NCBI RefSeq assembly: GCF_014851675.1
Contig: NZ_JACVAE010000001.1
Span: 1,054,001 to 1,118,000, forward strand
Direction: 5' to 3'
DNA length: 64,000 nucleotides
From: Rhizobium sp. ARZ01
Lineage (GTDB): Bacteria > Pseudomonadota > Alphaproteobacteria > Rhizobiales > Rhizobiaceae
The translations under genes were made by a program, and so were the position numbers. Each line of letters begins with the position of its first letter. Position 1 is the stretch's first letter. Under the pieces are notes generated by a model, which was not told the DNA's origin, ran no database searches, and was given only the letters and a program-made list of their open reading frames with translations. Below, piece after piece: positions 43,002 through 53,079 of this stretch.

Positions 43002-43757
43002 TCAAGTTGCCGCCTTTGCCGACGCAATTTCGCCGATCATTGCGAGGATATCCTTTTCCGCCGCTTCAGCCGCTTTTTCCTCTCGGCTGCGAATGACGAT
43101 CTCGGTCGAGAAGCGCGTTCCGTCGAACCGCGGATAGGAGCCGATCGAGGTTTCGGGATGGGCCTTCTGGATGGCGGTGAGCTGGGTGCCAATATCGCCT
43201 TCGCCGAAGGGGGAGGCGACACTGCGTGACAGCACGGGCGCGCCGGTCTGAAGCGTCGGCAGCAGAACGTCCAGCATCGCGATGAACACCTGCGGAACGC
43301 CGGCCATCACATGGACGTTGCCGATGCTGAAACCGGGTGCGGTCGAGACGCTGTTGGGGATATGCCGGGCGCCGACGGGCATCCGCGCCATCCGCTGCCG
43401 CGCCTCGTTGAACTCCATGCCGCGCCGGGCATACATCGCACCCATCAATTCCATCGCTGCCGCATCGTGCGTACAGGGCATGCCGAACGCCTTGGCAACG
43501 GCGTCGGCGGTGATGTCGTCATGGGTCGGCCCGATGCCGCCGGAGGTGAAGACATAGTCGTATCGCCCCCGCAAGGCGTTCAGCGCTTCGACGATCATGT
43601 CTTCCTCGTCAGCGACGATGCGGACTTCCTTGAGGTCGATGCCGGCGAGAAAGAGCATGTCTGCCAGATGCCCGATGTTCTTGTCCTTGGTGCGGCCGGA
43701 CAGCAGCTCGTCGCCGATGGCGAGCATCGCGGCGGTGATGATCTTGGCGGAAGTCAT
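43002..43757 (-). CDS. CinA-like/molybdopterin-binding (MoCF) domain protein
   Basis: The 251-residue protein has the MoCF_biosynth fold: [19 protein letters not shown], then [19 protein letters not shown]. It corresponds to the N-terminal half of competence/damage protein CinA; the C-terminal amidohydrolase domain is absent. Such short forms are common in alphaproteobacteria. The activity may be nucleotide-pyrophosphatase-like; this is inferred from CinA. Divergent from wrbA. Confidence 0.88.
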   Translation of the reverse strand: MTSAKIITAAMLAIGDELLSGRTKDKNIGHLADMLFLAGIDLKEVRIVADEEDMIVEALNALRGRYDYVFTSGGIGPTHDDITADAVAKAFGMPCTHDAAAMELMGAMYARRGMEFNEARQRMARMPVGARHIPNSVSTAPGFSIGNVHVMAGVPQVFIAMLDVLLPTLQTGAPVLSRSVASPFGEGDIGTQLTAIQKAHPETSIGSYPRFDGTRFSTEIVIRSREEKAAEAAEKDILAMIGEIASAKAAT

Positions 43758-43920
43758 GGGAAGGTTCCTTATGTCATGCGTTCGTTCAACGCAGCGAGGC
43801 GATTGTCAATCCTGCGCGAACAGTCTGTTTCGCCTGCGGGCGCTGGTCTTGTACGGCGATGTGCACCATGTTCGCAGCTGCAGCAATCAGCGGAATGTCC
43901 GCAACGCAACGAGAGAGAAG

Positions 43921-44520
43921 ATGGCAAAAGTACTGGTTCTTTACTACTCCGCCTACGGGCATATCGAAACCATGGCGAATGCAGTCGCCGAGGGCGTGCG
44001 TTCCGCAGGTGCCGAGGCGGTGGTGAAGCGCGTTCCGGAACTGGTTCCGGAAGAGGTCGCCAAGGCCTCGCATTTCAAGCTCGATCAGGCAGCACCGATT
44101 GCGACCATCGACGAACTGGAAGAATATGACGCGATCATCGTCGGCGCCGGCACACGCTTCGGCACCGTTGCGTCGCAGATGCGCAATTTCTGGGATCAGA
44201 CCGGCGGCCTGTGGTTCAACGGCAAGCTCGTGGGTAAAATTGGGTCGATCTTCACCTCGTCTGCGACGCAGCACGGCGGCCAGGAGTCGACCCTCCTGAG
44301 CTTCATGCCGACGTTCCTGCACCACGGTATGGTCGTCGCCGGCCTGCCTTACGCCTTCCAGGGCCAGATGGGCGTCGATGAGATCAAGGGCGGCTCGCCC
44401 TACGGCGCCTCGACGATCGCCGACGCCGACGGCTCGCGTCAGCCTTCCGCCGTCGAACTCGACGGCGCCCGGTTCCAGGGCGCGCATGTCGCAAAGCTGG
44501 CGGCGAAGCTGGTCGGCTGA
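43921..44520 (+). CDS. wrbA: NAD(P)H:quinone oxidoreductase, WrbA type
   Basis: The 199-residue flavoprotein reduces quinones by two electrons with FMN. Visible motifs are [57 protein letters not shown] and [11 protein letters not shown], all typical of WrbA. GAGAGAGAAG precedes ATG 43921. Likely monocistronic with a terminator just downstream. Confidence 0.95.
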   Translation: MAKVLVLYYSAYGHIETMANAVAEGVRSAGAEAVVKRVPELVPEEVAKASHFKLDQAAPIATIDELEEYDAIIVGAGTRFGTVASQMRNFWDQTGGLWFNGKLVGKIGSIFTSSATQHGGQESTLLSFMPTFLHHGMVVAGLPYAFQGQMGVDEIKGGSPYGASTIADADGSRQPSAVELDGARFQGAHVAKLAAKLVG

Positions 44521-44544
44521 GGCCATCGCCAAAGCAATCAAAGT

Positions 44545-44571
44545 AAGGGCGCGGCCATGGACCGCGCCCTT
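44545..44571 (+). terminator. Rho-independent terminator after wrbA
   Basis: AAGGGCGCGG (44545-44554) and CCGCGCCCTT (44562-44571) form a perfect 10-bp stem with a 7-nt loop, followed by TTCTGTTT. It lies 25 bp past the wrbA stop. Confidence 0.85.
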
Positions 44572-44617
44572 TTCTGTTTGGAGTGGGCCCCGGAGGGCAA
44601 TTGTCGAATCGCCTGCG

Positions 44618-45808
44618 TCAGACGAGCCTTCCATTGGAGGCCACGAGCCGGCCGCCCTTGTAGACGTCGCGCGGCTTGGGCACTTCGATCACGGCCTGCG
44701 GGACGTGCGGTGCATCGAGCACGACGAAATCGGCCCGAGCGCCAGGGCGGATCCCATAGTCTTCGAGCCCGAGCGCACGTGCTCCTGCTTCGGTCACGAC
44801 ATCGAAAGCAGCGGCGAGCATATCGTCGGTATAAAAGCCCGAGCGATAGGCGATCATCGAGGCTCGGCTGAGCATGTCGCCGTCGCCGAAGGGCCACCAC
44901 GAATCGCGAATGTTATCGCTGCCGGAGAAAACCGTGACCCCCTCGCTTCTCAGAAGCGCGACCGGCGGGAAGCCATGGTCGCCAGGCGCGTTGGTCATGA
45001 TCGCGACGCCGGATCGGGCGAGCAGGGCGCCGGTGCGCTTTGCTAGATCCTCAGGCACGTCGCCGAGGCCGTAGGCGTGGCTGATCGCCACTTTGCCGCC
45101 CATTGCGAGCGCCTGTGTTCGCGCACAGATCTGCTCGATCTCGAAGATGCCGAGCGTACCCATGTCGTGCAGGTGGATATCGACGTCGACGCCGCGCTTC
45201 TCGGCCACGCCGAACACGACGTCGAGGTGTTTTTCGACATCACGGTCAAAACTTGCGGGATCGAGCCCGCCAACCAGATCAGCGCCGAGCCTGATCGCTT
45301 CATCGAGCAATTGCGGCGTGCCGGGACTGGAAAGAATGCCGTTTTGCGGGAAGGCCACGAGTTGGATATCGATTCTATCGCGATATTCGTCGCGAACCGA
45401 GAGAATCGTCTCCAGCGATTTCAGCCCGACCGAACCGTCTACCATCACGTGGCTGCGCATGTGCGTGGCGCCATTGGCGATACACAGTTCCAGTTGATTG
45501 CGCGCCCTGACGTCCATCGGCGCCGCCTTCGCCATGTTGTCTGCCTGAAACGCCACCCGCTCACGCACGTCGAACCCGTTGGTGCAAGGGCGATGTGGCT
45601 TCCATTCGTCGCCGTAGAAGCTTGTGTCGAGATGGATATGGCCCTCGACGAGCCCGGGAATCACAAGGCGCCCGCGCAGGTCTTCCGAAGACCCTTCGAC
45701 TGGCGATCCGGCGCTGTCGATCGCTTCGATCGTGCCGCCGGAAACACGGATATTCACGAGGCGTCCGTCGGCGAGCCTAGCGCTATGGAAGGTCGTTTTG
45801 TTCGTCAT
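44618..45808 (-). CDS. Cytosine deaminase-like amidohydrolase
   Basis: The 396-residue protein resembles CodA-type metal-dependent hydrolases. It has the metal site PGLVEGHIHLDTS, further ligands in VDIHLHDMG and AISHAYGLG, and FSGSDNIRDSWWPFGDGDML with the conserved aspartate. It may hydrolyse an exocyclic amine on cytosine or a related pyrimidine or triazine. GGAG lies before tandem ATGs at 45811 and 45808; either may start. The substrate is uncertain. Confidence 0.8.
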   Translation of the reverse strand: MTNKTTFHSARLADGRLVNIRVSGGTIEAIDSAGSPVEGSSEDLRGRLVIPGLVEGHIHLDTSFYGDEWKPHRPCTNGFDVRERVAFQADNMAKAAPMDVRARNQLELCIANGATHMRSHVMVDGSVGLKSLETILSVRDEYRDRIDIQLVAFPQNGILSSPGTPQLLDEAIRLGADLVGGLDPASFDRDVEKHLDVVFGVAEKRGVDVDIHLHDMGTLGIFEIEQICARTQALAMGGKVAISHAYGLGDVPEDLAKRTGALLARSGVAIMTNAPGDHGFPPVALLRSEGVTVFSGSDNIRDSWWPFGDGDMLSRASMIAYRSGFYTDDMLAAAFDVVTEAGARALGLEDYGIRPGARADFVVLDAPHVPQAVIEVPKPRDVYKGGRLVASNGRLV

Positions 45809-45949
45809 CATAGTCTCCATGGCGCAGTCATAAAGCTGCTGGCCAAAGGCCAGGGGGAGGGGCAGTCGGCCGATGGGTGTCGCCGACCGCGATGCGCCAG
45901 CAAAGTAGAATCTCATTGTGGCTAGCAAACGCTGCCGGCGGAGAAAACC

Positions 45950-46159
45950 ATGCAAATATTGAAGCGCAACTGGTTCGGCTGCACGTTTGCCATGCTCGCC
46001 TTCTCAATTGCCGGTTTCGTTTCGCTTTTAGAATATCAAAAAAGCCCCGCACGGTGGCGGGGCAAAGGAGCGTCACGCTTGGCTCGTGGTGACGCGGGGA
46101 AGCTGGGAGTAACCAGCTGGCCCATCTACGACTTTGGTCTAAGGCATGGGAAGGTCTGA
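45950..46159 (+). CDS. Possible small membrane protein
   Basis: ATG 45950 follows CGGAGAAAACC. The product begins MQILKRNWFGCTFAML and has one hydrophobic span (about residues 11-27), followed by a polar tail that runs across the terminator at 46044-46063. The N-terminal part is believable; the tail is not protein-like. Confidence 0.3.
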   Translation: MQILKRNWFGCTFAMLAFSIAGFVSLLEYQKSPARWRGKGASRLARGDAGKLGVTSWPIYDFGLRHGKV

Positions 46160-46160
46160 T
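46037..46160 (-). ncRNA. Putative small RNA with strong terminator
   Basis: On the minus strand a GCCCCGC/GCGGGGC stem (46044-46063) is followed by TTTTTT, a textbook intrinsic terminator. Preceding it is a CTCCTTT stretch and a GCGTCAC/GTGACGC pair that can form another hairpin. No protein gene on this strand ends here. This suggests a short RNA ending near 46037; the 5' end is a guess. Confidence 0.35.
46044..46063 (-). terminator. Rho-independent terminator, orphan
   Basis: GCCCCGC (46044-46050) and GCGGGGC (46057-46063) form a 7-bp stem with a 6-nt loop and a T6 tract on the minus strand. Confidence 0.75.
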
Positions 46161-46459
46161 TCCGCGAATCCGGTACGGTTGCGTGAAAAAAAGACACCCG
46201 TCGAAGTGGGGCTCAACTTTCAACGAGATTCGTCTGCAGGTGCGGCCTTGTTATCGGAGCTGCTGGCGGAGATCGAGTTTGCTGCTACTGCGCCAACGGA
46301 CGGAGCGGTGCGGGGCCGGAGATGTGGAGAGATGTCGACACGCGCCGAATTGTGTCCGTCGCGTCGTTTCCTGTGCCGAATCTTTCTGGCCTTCCGCGAA
46401 CCCATTTCCGACGCACGATGCCGGAACGCCTCGGAAAGCTAAATCATTTGGGGGAAGGA

Positions 46460-46535
46460 TGGTGGGCGATGACGGACTCGAACCGCCGACATCCTCGGTG
46501 TAAACGAGGCGCTCTACCAACTGAGCTAATCGCCC
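46460..46535 (-). tRNA. tRNA-Val (anticodon TAC)
   Basis: A 76-nt cloverleaf reads GGGCGATTAGCTCAGTTGG at its 5' end, has anticodon TAC in CTCGTTTACACCGAG, a GGTTCGAGTCC T arm, and an encoded CCA end. Acceptor arms GGGCGAT and ATCGCCC pair perfectly. It decodes GUA/GUG valine codons. Confidence 0.96.
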
Positions 46536-47028
46536 GCCGCGTTGGTGGCCGTGATCTATGCGGAACCGGAGGAAACCGCAAGGGCTGTTGTGATGTTTTC
46601 TGAAAATTTTTGTGGGCAGTCGGTGAGGTCGGCCGGAGGAGCACTGGATCGCACTCTTAGGAAGCATCGGGTGTCTTGCGGGCGTGGCGGTCTCATGCGT
46701 TGGCGACCCGACAATATATAGACGATATAAGGCGGGACGCTGTGGAAAAGTCTCTGACTCACTCTTTGTGGAGCTGTAGCCGGGCAGCCGGTAGCCGTGA
46801 TGTGAACTTTGCTGGAGGGCGGGGGTCTCCAACTATGCGGCATTTCAAGCATGGGACAATCTGACGGCTGAGGCGCTGTCGATTGGGGTTTTCAACAATT
46901 TGCGTCACGTCATCGTTTTGTTTTCAAACCTGCTTGACACCCAAAAGGGAACCCCTTAGTTAGCCGCTCATCGAACGGCCCCGGCCGCTTCGGGAGGGTG
47001 CCTCGGCATCTGGACCATTGAAAGAAGT
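46536..47028. other. Intergenic region between divergent tRNA genes
   Basis: No gene was recognised. It holds promoters for tRNA-Val (leftward) and tRNA-Asp (rightward, 46933-46962). Confidence 0.5.
46933..46962 (+). promoter_or_regulatory. Putative sigma-70 promoter of tRNA-Asp genes
   Basis: CTTGACA (46933-46939) matches the rhizobial -35 element CTTGAC, and TAGTTA (46957-46962) with 17-bp spacing is a moderate -10. It lies about 65 bp before the first tRNA-Asp. Confidence 0.55.
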
Positions 47029-47105
47029 GCGGGTGTAGCTCAGTCGGTTAGAGTGCCGGCCTGTCACGCCGGAGGTCGCGGGTTCGAGCCCCGTCACTCG
47101 CGCCA
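47029..47105 (+). tRNA. tRNA-Asp (anticodon GTC), copy 1
   Basis: A 77-nt cloverleaf begins GCGGGTGTAGCTCAG, with anticodon loop CTGTCAC, a GGTTCGAGCCC T arm and encoded CCA. The acceptor stem pairs GCGGGTG with the 3' CACTCGC-type strand, allowing one G-U pair. Confidence 0.96.
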
Positions 47106-47157
47106 TTTCACTTGTCCGGTCTGCCTAAAGGGGTATCATGGCCGCAAGGCCAAATGC

Positions 47158-47234
47158 GCGGGTGTAGCTCAGTCGGTTAGAGTGCCGGCCTGTCACGCCG
47201 GAGGTCGCGGGTTCGAGCCCCGTCACTCGCGCCA
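47158..47234 (+). tRNA. tRNA-Asp (anticodon GTC), copy 2
   Basis: Identical over all 77 nt to copy 1 and 52 bp downstream. Probably co-transcribed as a tandem pair. A T-rich tract (ATCTTTTTC) follows and may terminate transcription. Confidence 0.96.
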
Positions 47235-47250
47235 CTCATCTTTTTCGGTG

Positions 47251-47388
47251 TCACTTAAAACTGGTCTCTATGCCCTGCTGCGAGGCGACTGAAGCTGGTT
47301 GCCTGTGTGGGATAAGCGAGATGGCGCATATCGCTGCGACCAGGCCCGCGATCAGGATTATGCCAAGGTTCAGTCTTTTTAATTGCAT
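47251..47388 (-). CDS. Possible 45-residue single-span membrane protein
   Basis: ATG 47388 opens a frame that begins MQLKRLNLG, followed by a strongly hydrophobic stretch (IILIAGLVAAICAISLI) and a short polar tail. The composition is typical of a small membrane peptide. The ribosome-binding site (GGAT) is weak. No family was recognised. Confidence 0.4.
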   Translation of the reverse strand: MQLKRLNLGIILIAGLVAAICAISLIPHRQPASVASQQGIETSFK

Positions 47389-47715
47389 ATGAGGATCCGC
47401 CGATTCGGTGGCGGTCATTGTGTCGCGCAATACTGACGGTGAACTGAACGCGCCCCCGATCTATCTGCGGCAAACGTGCGTGCCGCCGAATCGTGGCTTT
47501 CTGTCGACTGGTCCTGATCTTCGTCAGTTTCCGATTTGTCCCTCACGTGTCGGCACGGCAATTTGTGCGCAATGAATGGGTGAATGCCCGACCAAAGCCT
47601 TGCGCGGGGGCGCTCACTGCGCTAACGACGTGCCGTTGCAACATACTTTCTCGGCTTGCAGTCATCAGACCCGGTGGCGCGTCTCCCGCGCCCGACGCAG
47701 GCAGGACGGACGACA
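47389..47715. other. Upstream region of nuo operon
   Basis: No gene was recognised. It should carry the nuo promoter, but no convincing -35/-10 was assigned. Confidence 0.4.
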
Positions 47716-48081
47716 ATGACTGAACTTCTCGGATCCTACATCCCGATCGCCATCTTCATCGGCATAGCGCTTGTGATCGGCATCGCGCTTCTCATCGCGC
47801 CCTTTGCTGTCGCCTATAAGGCGCCCGATTCGGAAAAGCTCTCGGCCTATGAGTGCGGCTTCAATGCATTCGACGATGCGCGCATGAAATTCGACATCCG
47901 CTTCTACCTGGTGTCGATTCTCTTCATCATCTTCGATCTCGAGGTCGCATTCCTTTTCCCCTGGGCGGTCTCGTTCCACGATCTTGGCTGGTTCGGTTTC
48001 TGGTCGATGATGGTTTTCCTCTTGGTGCTCACCATCGGCTTCATCTATGAATGGAAGAAGGGAGCGCTGGAATGGAATTGA
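47716..48081 (+). CDS. nuoA: NADH-quinone oxidoreductase subunit A
   Basis: The 121-residue membrane subunit of complex I has three helices. The [22 protein letters not shown] loop, with its conserved Cys, is diagnostic of NuoA, and [22 protein letters not shown] follows. ATG 47716 is chosen over the longer frame at 47656. It is the first gene of the operon; its stop lies within the start of nuoB. Confidence 0.97.
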   Translation: MTELLGSYIPIAIFIGIALVIGIALLIAPFAVAYKAPDSEKLSAYECGFNAFDDARMKFDIRFYLVSILFIIFDLEVAFLFPWAVSFHDLGWFGFWSMMVFLLVLTIGFIYEWKKGALEWN

Positions 48082-48650
48082 CCTCCGGCACCACGCTCGT
48101 GGCCCCTCGGGCCAAGGGGATCATCGATCCCTCGACCGGCAAGCCGGTCGGCGCTGACGATGCGTTTTTTGGCGAGATCAACAATGAGCTGGCCGACAAG
48201 GGTTTTCTGGTCACGTCCACGGACGAACTGATCACTTGGGCCCGCACGGGCTCCCTGATGTGGATGACCTTCGGTCTCGCCTGCTGTGCGGTCGAGATGA
48301 TGCAGCTCTCGATGCCGCGCTACGACGTCGAGCGCTTCGGGTTCGCCCCGCGCGCTTCGCCACGCCAGTCGGACGTGATGATCGTCGCTGGCACGCTGAC
48401 CAACAAGATGGCCCCTGCGCTGCGCAAGGTCTACGACCAGATGCCCGAGCCGCGCTACGTGATCTCGATGGGGTCGTGCGCGAACGGCGGTGGTTACTAC
48501 CACTATTCCTATTCGGTGGTGCGCGGCTGCGACCGCGTCGTGCCGGTCGATATCTATGTGCCGGGCTGTCCTCCCACGGCCGAAGCGCTGCTCTACGGCG
48601 TGCTTCTGCTGCAGAAGAAGATCCGCCGCACCGGCACGATCGAGCGCTAA
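48072..48650 (+). CDS. nuoB: NADH-quinone oxidoreductase subunit B
   Basis: The 192-residue subunit carries the terminal 4Fe-4S cluster N2 that passes electrons to quinone. The cysteine ligands lie in [31 protein letters not shown] and [17 protein letters not shown] 48072 overlaps the end of nuoA by 10 bp and follows GGGAGCGC. Confidence 0.97.
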   Translation: MELTSGTTLVAPRAKGIIDPSTGKPVGADDAFFGEINNELADKGFLVTSTDELITWARTGSLMWMTFGLACCAVEMMQLSMPRYDVERFGFAPRASPRQSDVMIVAGTLTNKMAPALRKVYDQMPEPRYVISMGSCANGGGYYHYSYSVVRGCDRVVPVDIYVPGCPPTAEALLYGVLLLQKKIRRTGTIER

Positions 48651-48668
48651 GGGCAGGGGACTGACACA

Positions 48669-49274
48669 ATGAGCGAAGCCCTTCAGGAACTTGCTTCCTA
48701 TCTCGGCGAGGTGCGCGGAAAGCTGATTTCCGACACCAAGCTTGCCTATGGCGAGCTGACGCTGACGACGACCCGCGAAAATGTCATCGCGCTTCTGACG
48801 TTCCTGCGTGACGACGTGCAGTGCGGTTTTGTCAATCTGATTGACGTTTGCGGTGTTGACTGGCCGGCGCGCGAAGAGCGCTTCGATGTGGTCTATCACC
48901 TGCTTTCGCCACGGCAGAATTTTCGCGTGCGGGTAAAGGTCGCGACCGGTGAGGACGTGCCCGTTCCCTCGGCTTGCGGCGTCTATCCGGGAGCCGACTG
49001 GTTCGAGCGTGAAGCCTACGATATGTACGGCATTCTGTTCACGGGGCATCCGGACCTTCGCCGCATCCTGACGGACTACGGTTTCGAGGGCTATCCGCTG
49101 CGCAAGGACTTCCCGACCACGGGGTTCGTCGAAGTGCGTTATGACGACGAAATGAAGCGCGTCGTCTACGAACCCGTGCAGCTTCGGCAGGAATTCCGCA
49201 ACTTCGACTTCTTGTCGCCATGGGAAGGCACGGACTACGTGCTTCCGGGCGATGAGAAAGCGAAGACGAATTGA
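48669..49274 (+). CDS. nuoC: NADH-quinone oxidoreductase subunit C
   Basis: The 201-residue peripheral subunit has the NuoC hallmark [29 protein letters not shown], read in parts, and PLRKDFP near the end. It packs against NuoD at the quinone site; here C and D are separate genes. Confidence 0.96.
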   Translation: MSEALQELASYLGEVRGKLISDTKLAYGELTLTTTRENVIALLTFLRDDVQCGFVNLIDVCGVDWPAREERFDVVYHLLSPRQNFRVRVKVATGEDVPVPSACGVYPGADWFEREAYDMYGILFTGHPDLRRILTDYGFEGYPLRKDFPTTGFVEVRYDDEMKRVVYEPVQLRQEFRNFDFLSPWEGTDYVLPGDEKAKTN

Positions 49275-49322
49275 TTGTGGGGGTGCGCATCGGCTGATGC
49301 AGCGCCCATTGGAGCAAGCGGT

Positions 49323-50513
49323 ATGACGGAACACAACGTCCGCAACTTTAACATTAACTTCGGTCCGCAACACCCTGCGGCGCACGGAGTTTTGCGTCTC
49401 GTGCTCGAACTGGACGGCGAGGTCGTCGAGCGCGTCGATCCGCATATCGGCCTTCTGCATCGCGGTACCGAGAAGCTGATCGAGACGAAGACCTACCTGC
49501 AGGCTGTTCCCTATTTCGACCGCCTCGACTACGTGGCGCCGATGAACCAGGAGCACGCGTTCGCGCTTGCGGTCGAACGGCTGCTGGGCGTGGAAGTTCC
49601 GATTCGCGGTCAGTTGATCCGCGTGCTCTATTCGGAGATCGGCCGCATCCTGTCGCATCTTCTCAACGTCACCACGCAGGCCATGGACGTTGGCGCGCTG
49701 ACGCCGCCGCTCTGGGGCTTCGAGGAGCGCGAGAAGCTGATGGTGTTCTATGAGCGGGCTTGCGGCTCACGAATGCACGCGGCGTATGTCCGTCCGGGCG
49801 GCGTGCACCAGGATCTGCCCGACCAATTGATCGAGGACATCGGCAAGTGGATCGACCCGTTCCTGAAGACGGTTGACGACATCGACGAATTGCTCACCGG
49901 TAACCGCATCTTCAAGCAGCGCAACGTCGATATCGGCGTGGTCAAGCTTGAGGACTGCTGGGCCTGGGGCTTTTCGGGCGTGATGGTGCGCGGCTCCGGG
50001 GCCGCCTGGGATCTGCGCCGCTCGCAGCCGTACGAATGCTACTCGGACCTCGATTTCGACATCCCGATCGGCAAGAACGGCGACTGCTACGACCGGTACG
50101 TGATCCGCATGATCGAGATGCGCCAGTCGGCGAGGATCATGCGCCAGTGCGTCGACCGCCTTTTGGGTGATGCCAGGGTCGGCCCGGTCTCCTCGCTCGA
50201 CGGCAAGATCGTGCCGCCCAAGCGTGGTCAGATGAAGCGGTCGATGGAAGCTCTGATCCATCACTTCAAGCTTTATACCGAAGGCTATCACGTGCCTGAG
50301 GGCGAAGTTTACGCGGCAGTCGAAGCGCCGAAGGGCGAGTTCGGTGTCTATCTCGTCGCCGACGGCTCCAACAAACCTTATCGCTGCAAGATCCGTGCTC
50401 CGGGTTATGCCCACCTGCAGGCAATGGATTTCATCTGCCGGGGCCATATGCTTGCGGACGTCTCTGCGATCCTGGGTTCCCTCGACATCGTTTTTGGAGA
50501 GGTGGACCGCTGA
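49323..50513 (+). CDS. nuoD: NADH-quinone oxidoreductase subunit D
   Basis: The 396-residue 49-kDa-type subunit forms the quinone pocket. The signature [20 protein letters not shown] is at the N-terminus, with [14 protein letters not shown] and [10 protein letters not shown] following and [20 protein letters not shown] near the end. ATG 49323 is the family start. Its TGA overlaps the ATG of the next small gene (TGATG). Confidence 0.97.
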   Translation: MTEHNVRNFNINFGPQHPAAHGVLRLVLELDGEVVERVDPHIGLLHRGTEKLIETKTYLQAVPYFDRLDYVAPMNQEHAFALAVERLLGVEVPIRGQLIRVLYSEIGRILSHLLNVTTQAMDVGALTPPLWGFEEREKLMVFYERACGSRMHAAYVRPGGVHQDLPDQLIEDIGKWIDPFLKTVDDIDELLTGNRIFKQRNVDIGVVKLEDCWAWGFSGVMVRGSGAAWDLRRSQPYECYSDLDFDIPIGKNGDCYDRYVIRMIEMRQSARIMRQCVDRLLGDARVGPVSSLDGKIVPPKRGQMKRSMEALIHHFKLYTEGYHVPEGEVYAAVEAPKGEFGVYLVADGSNKPYRCKIRAPGYAHLQAMDFICRGHMLADVSAILGSLDIVFGEVDR

Positions 50514-50785
50514 TGCGTCGCCTGAGCTTTGTCCTCGCAGCGTTGATTGCCTCGTCCTACACCGTTTGCGCGCAGGACGCGGAGACCGGCAGTGATGTGA
50601 TTGGCGGGCAGGGCGGGGCGCAAGCGCAAAACGCCACGATGGCGCAGCTTTTGGCCGATGGTTACGAGATCAAGGGCACTGCTCAAGCCAGCAGCCGTTA
50701 CATTGTGTTCATGCAAAAAGAGAAGTCGGCCTACGCCTGTCAGTTCGTCACGGTGACGACGACGCGCTGCGGGCTGATCAACTGA
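50513..50785 (+). CDS. Small exported protein inside the nuo operon
   Basis: The 90-residue product has a signal peptide (about residues 1-20, ending TVCAQ). The mature part is Gly/Ala/Gln-rich, then LLADGYEIKGTAQASSRYIVFMQKEKSAYACQF, with two cysteines near the C-terminus (ACQF and RCGL). It is placed by TGATG coupling between nuoD and nuoE. Similar small genes occur at this spot in rhizobia. Its role in complex I assembly or function is unproven. Confidence 0.78.
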   Translation: MRRLSFVLAALIASSYTVCAQDAETGSDVIGGQGGAQAQNATMAQLLADGYEIKGTAQASSRYIVFMQKEKSAYACQFVTVTTTRCGLIN

Positions 50786-50800
50786 ATAAGGCGCGAAAGA

Positions 50801-51760
50801 ATGTCTGTTCGTCGATTGGCCGATGAGGCCGTCCAGCCCGCAAGCTTCGCCTTCTCCAAGGAGAATGCTGCCTGGGCAAAGGCAACGATCAAGAAATATC
50901 CCAAGGGCCGCGAGCAGTCGGCCGTGATCCCGCTTTTGATGCGGGCGCAGGAGCAGGACGGTTGGGTCACGAAGGTTGCGATCGAAGCGATCGCCGACAT
51001 GCTTGGCATGGCCTATATCCGCGTTCTGGAGGTTGCGACGTTCTATACGCAGTTCCAGCTGAAGCCGGTTGGGACACGCGCCCATGTGCAGGTCTGCGGA
51101 ACGACGCCATGCATGCTGCGTGGCGCCGAGGACCTGATCAAGGTCTGCAAGCACAAGATCAACCCGGAACCGTTCGAGACCAACGCCGGCGGCACGCTGT
51201 CGTGGGAAGAGGTCGAGTGCCAGGGCGCCTGCGTGAACGCACCGATGGTCATGATCTTCAAGGACGCCTATGAGGACCTGACTCCTGCTCGGCTTGAAGA
51301 GATCATCAATCAGTTCGAGGCCGGTCGTGGCGCCGAGGTCAAGCCGGGCCCGCAGATCGATCGAATTTTTTCCGCGCCCGAAGGTGGTCCGACCTCGCTG
51401 GACGAAGCGCAGCCCGCAGCAAAGAAGCCGACTGCCGCGGCAGCCGCAAAGGCGTTCGAGCCGGGAAAGCCTTCGCTCGAGGACAAGAACCGTCCGGCAG
51501 GCATTGACCGGCCGGAAACGCCGGATGACCTGAAGCTGATCTCTGGCGTCGGGCCGAAGATCGAGGGCACCCTGCACGAACTCGGCATCTTCACCTACGC
51601 GCAGGTTGCCGGCTGGAAGAAGGCCGAGCGTGAGTGGGTCGACGGATATCTCAATTTCAAGGGCCGCATCGAGCGCGACGACTGGGTCAAACAGGCCAAG
51701 GCGCTCGCCAAGGGCGGCGAAGCCGAATACGTCAAGGTCTTCGGCAAGAAGCCGCGGTAA
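50801..51760 (+). CDS. nuoE: NADH-quinone oxidoreductase subunit E with C-terminal HhH extension
   Basis: This 319-residue subunit is about twice the usual length. Residues 1-180 are the 24-kDa thioredoxin-like domain with 2Fe-2S ligands C99, C104, C140 and C144. A low-complexity Ala/Lys/Pro linker (about 195-240) leads to residues 243-303, a helix-hairpin-helix-like domain ([22 protein letters not shown], read in parts; [12 protein letters not shown]). The same tail domain recurs in the gene at 53080. It works with NuoF to accept electrons from NADH. Confidence 0.96.
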   Translation: MSVRRLADEAVQPASFAFSKENAAWAKATIKKYPKGREQSAVIPLLMRAQEQDGWVTKVAIEAIADMLGMAYIRVLEVATFYTQFQLKPVGTRAHVQVCGTTPCMLRGAEDLIKVCKHKINPEPFETNAGGTLSWEEVECQGACVNAPMVMIFKDAYEDLTPARLEEIINQFEAGRGAEVKPGPQIDRIFSAPEGGPTSLDEAQPAAKKPTAAAAAKAFEPGKPSLEDKNRPAGIDRPETPDDLKLISGVGPKIEGTLHELGIFTYAQVAGWKKAEREWVDGYLNFKGRIERDDWVKQAKALAKGGEAEYVKVFGKKPR

Positions 51761-51770
51761 GGGGTGAAAA

Positions 51771-53075
51771 ATGCTTAAGGATCAGGATCGCATCTTCACC
51801 AACATCTACGGCCTGAAGGACAAGTCTCTGAAGGGCGCGATGGCGCGTGGCCATTGGGACGGCACCAAGCAGTTACTGGAAAAAGGCCGTGACTGGATCA
51901 TCAACGAGGTGAAGGCATCGGGCCTGCGCGGTCGTGGCGGTGCAGGCTTCCCGACCGGCCTGAAGTGGTCCTTCATGCCGAAGGAAAGCGACGGACGTCC
52001 GCATTACCTGGTCGTCAACGCCGACGAATCCGAACCCGGTACCTGCAAGGACCGCGACATCATGCGCCACGATCCGCACACGCTGATCGAAGGCTGCGTC
52101 GTCGCCTCCTTCGCGATGGGTGCGCATACCGCCTTCATCTATGTGCGTGGCGAGTTCATGCGTGAGCGCGAGGCGCTGCAGGCGGCCATCGACGAGTGCT
52201 ACGACGCCGGTCTGCTCGGCAAGAACAACAAGCTCGGCTACGACATCGATGTATTCGTCCATCACGGCGCCGGTGCCTACATCTGCGGCGAAGAGACCGC
52301 GCTCCTTGAAAGCCTTGAGGGCAAGAAGGGCCAGCCGCGCCTGAAGCCGCCGTTCCCGGCCAATATGGGCCTCTACGGTTGCCCGACGACGGTGAACAAC
52401 GTCGAATCGATCGCTGTCACGCCGACCATTCTGCGCCGTGGCGCCACGTGGTACACGAGCTTCGGCCGGCCGAACAACCACGGCACCAAGCTCTATTCCG
52501 TGTCCGGTCATGTCAATCGGCCCTGCACGGTCGAGGACGCGATGTCGATCCCGTTCCACGAACTGATCGAGAAGCACTGCGGTGGCATCCGCGGCGGTTG
52601 GGACAACCTGCTGGCCGTTATTCCCGGTGGCTCTTCCGTGCCCTGCGTGCCCGGCGCGCAGATGAAGGACGCCATCATGGATTATGATGGCCTGCGCGAA
52701 CTCGGTTCGGGCCTTGGCACCGCGGCGGTCATCGTCATGGACAAGTCGACCGACATCGTGAAGGCCATCTGGCGCCTTGCTGTTTTCTACAAGCATGAAA
52801 GCTGCGGCCAGTGCACGCCATGCCGTGAAGGCACCGGCTGGATGATGCGGGTGATGGAGCGGATGGTGAAGGGCAACGCGCAGAAGCGCGAAATCGACAT
52901 GCTCTTCGACGTGTCGAAGCAGATCGAAGGTCACACGATCTGCGCGCTCGGCGATGCGGCCGCCTGGCCGATCCAGGGCCTGATCAAGCATTTCCGTCCG
53001 GAAATGGAAAAGCGTATCGACCAGTATACCCACAACGCCATGGCACACGGGGCTGTGCTCGAGGCAGCGGAGTAA
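51771..53075 (+). CDS. nuoF: NADH-quinone oxidoreductase subunit F
   Basis: The 434-residue catalytic subunit binds NADH and FMN. It has [17 protein letters not shown] (NADH site), [19 protein letters not shown] (FMN) and [12 protein letters not shown] with the 4Fe-4S cysteines, plus a distal C-x-LGD motif. It starts 10 bp after nuoE. Confidence 0.97.
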   Translation: MLKDQDRIFTNIYGLKDKSLKGAMARGHWDGTKQLLEKGRDWIINEVKASGLRGRGGAGFPTGLKWSFMPKESDGRPHYLVVNADESEPGTCKDRDIMRHDPHTLIEGCVVASFAMGAHTAFIYVRGEFMREREALQAAIDECYDAGLLGKNNKLGYDIDVFVHHGAGAYICGEETALLESLEGKKGQPRLKPPFPANMGLYGCPTTVNNVESIAVTPTILRRGATWYTSFGRPNNHGTKLYSVSGHVNRPCTVEDAMSIPFHELIEKHCGGIRGGWDNLLAVIPGGSSVPCVPGAQMKDAIMDYDGLRELGSGLGTAAVIVMDKSTDIVKAIWRLAVFYKHESCGQCTPCREGTGWMMRVMERMVKGNAQKREIDMLFDVSKQIEGHTICALGDAAAWPIQGLIKHFRPEMEKRIDQYTHNAMAHGAVLEAAE

Positions 53076-53079
53076 GGCG

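Larger units (their letters stand above)
45809..46459. other. Intergenic region with a terminator and possible small RNA/peptide
   Basis: It contains a minus-strand terminator at 46044-46063, and a possible plus-strand small frame at 45950-46159. No other gene was recognised. Confidence 0.4.

Noticed and set aside
47029..47234. Repeat pair considered as CRISPR-like
   Set aside because: The two repeats are complete tRNA-Asp genes with cloverleaf and CCA; there are only two copies and no spacer array.
48045..49658. Antisense frame opposite nuoB-nuoD
   Set aside because: Overlaps three well-supported genes and has no family features.
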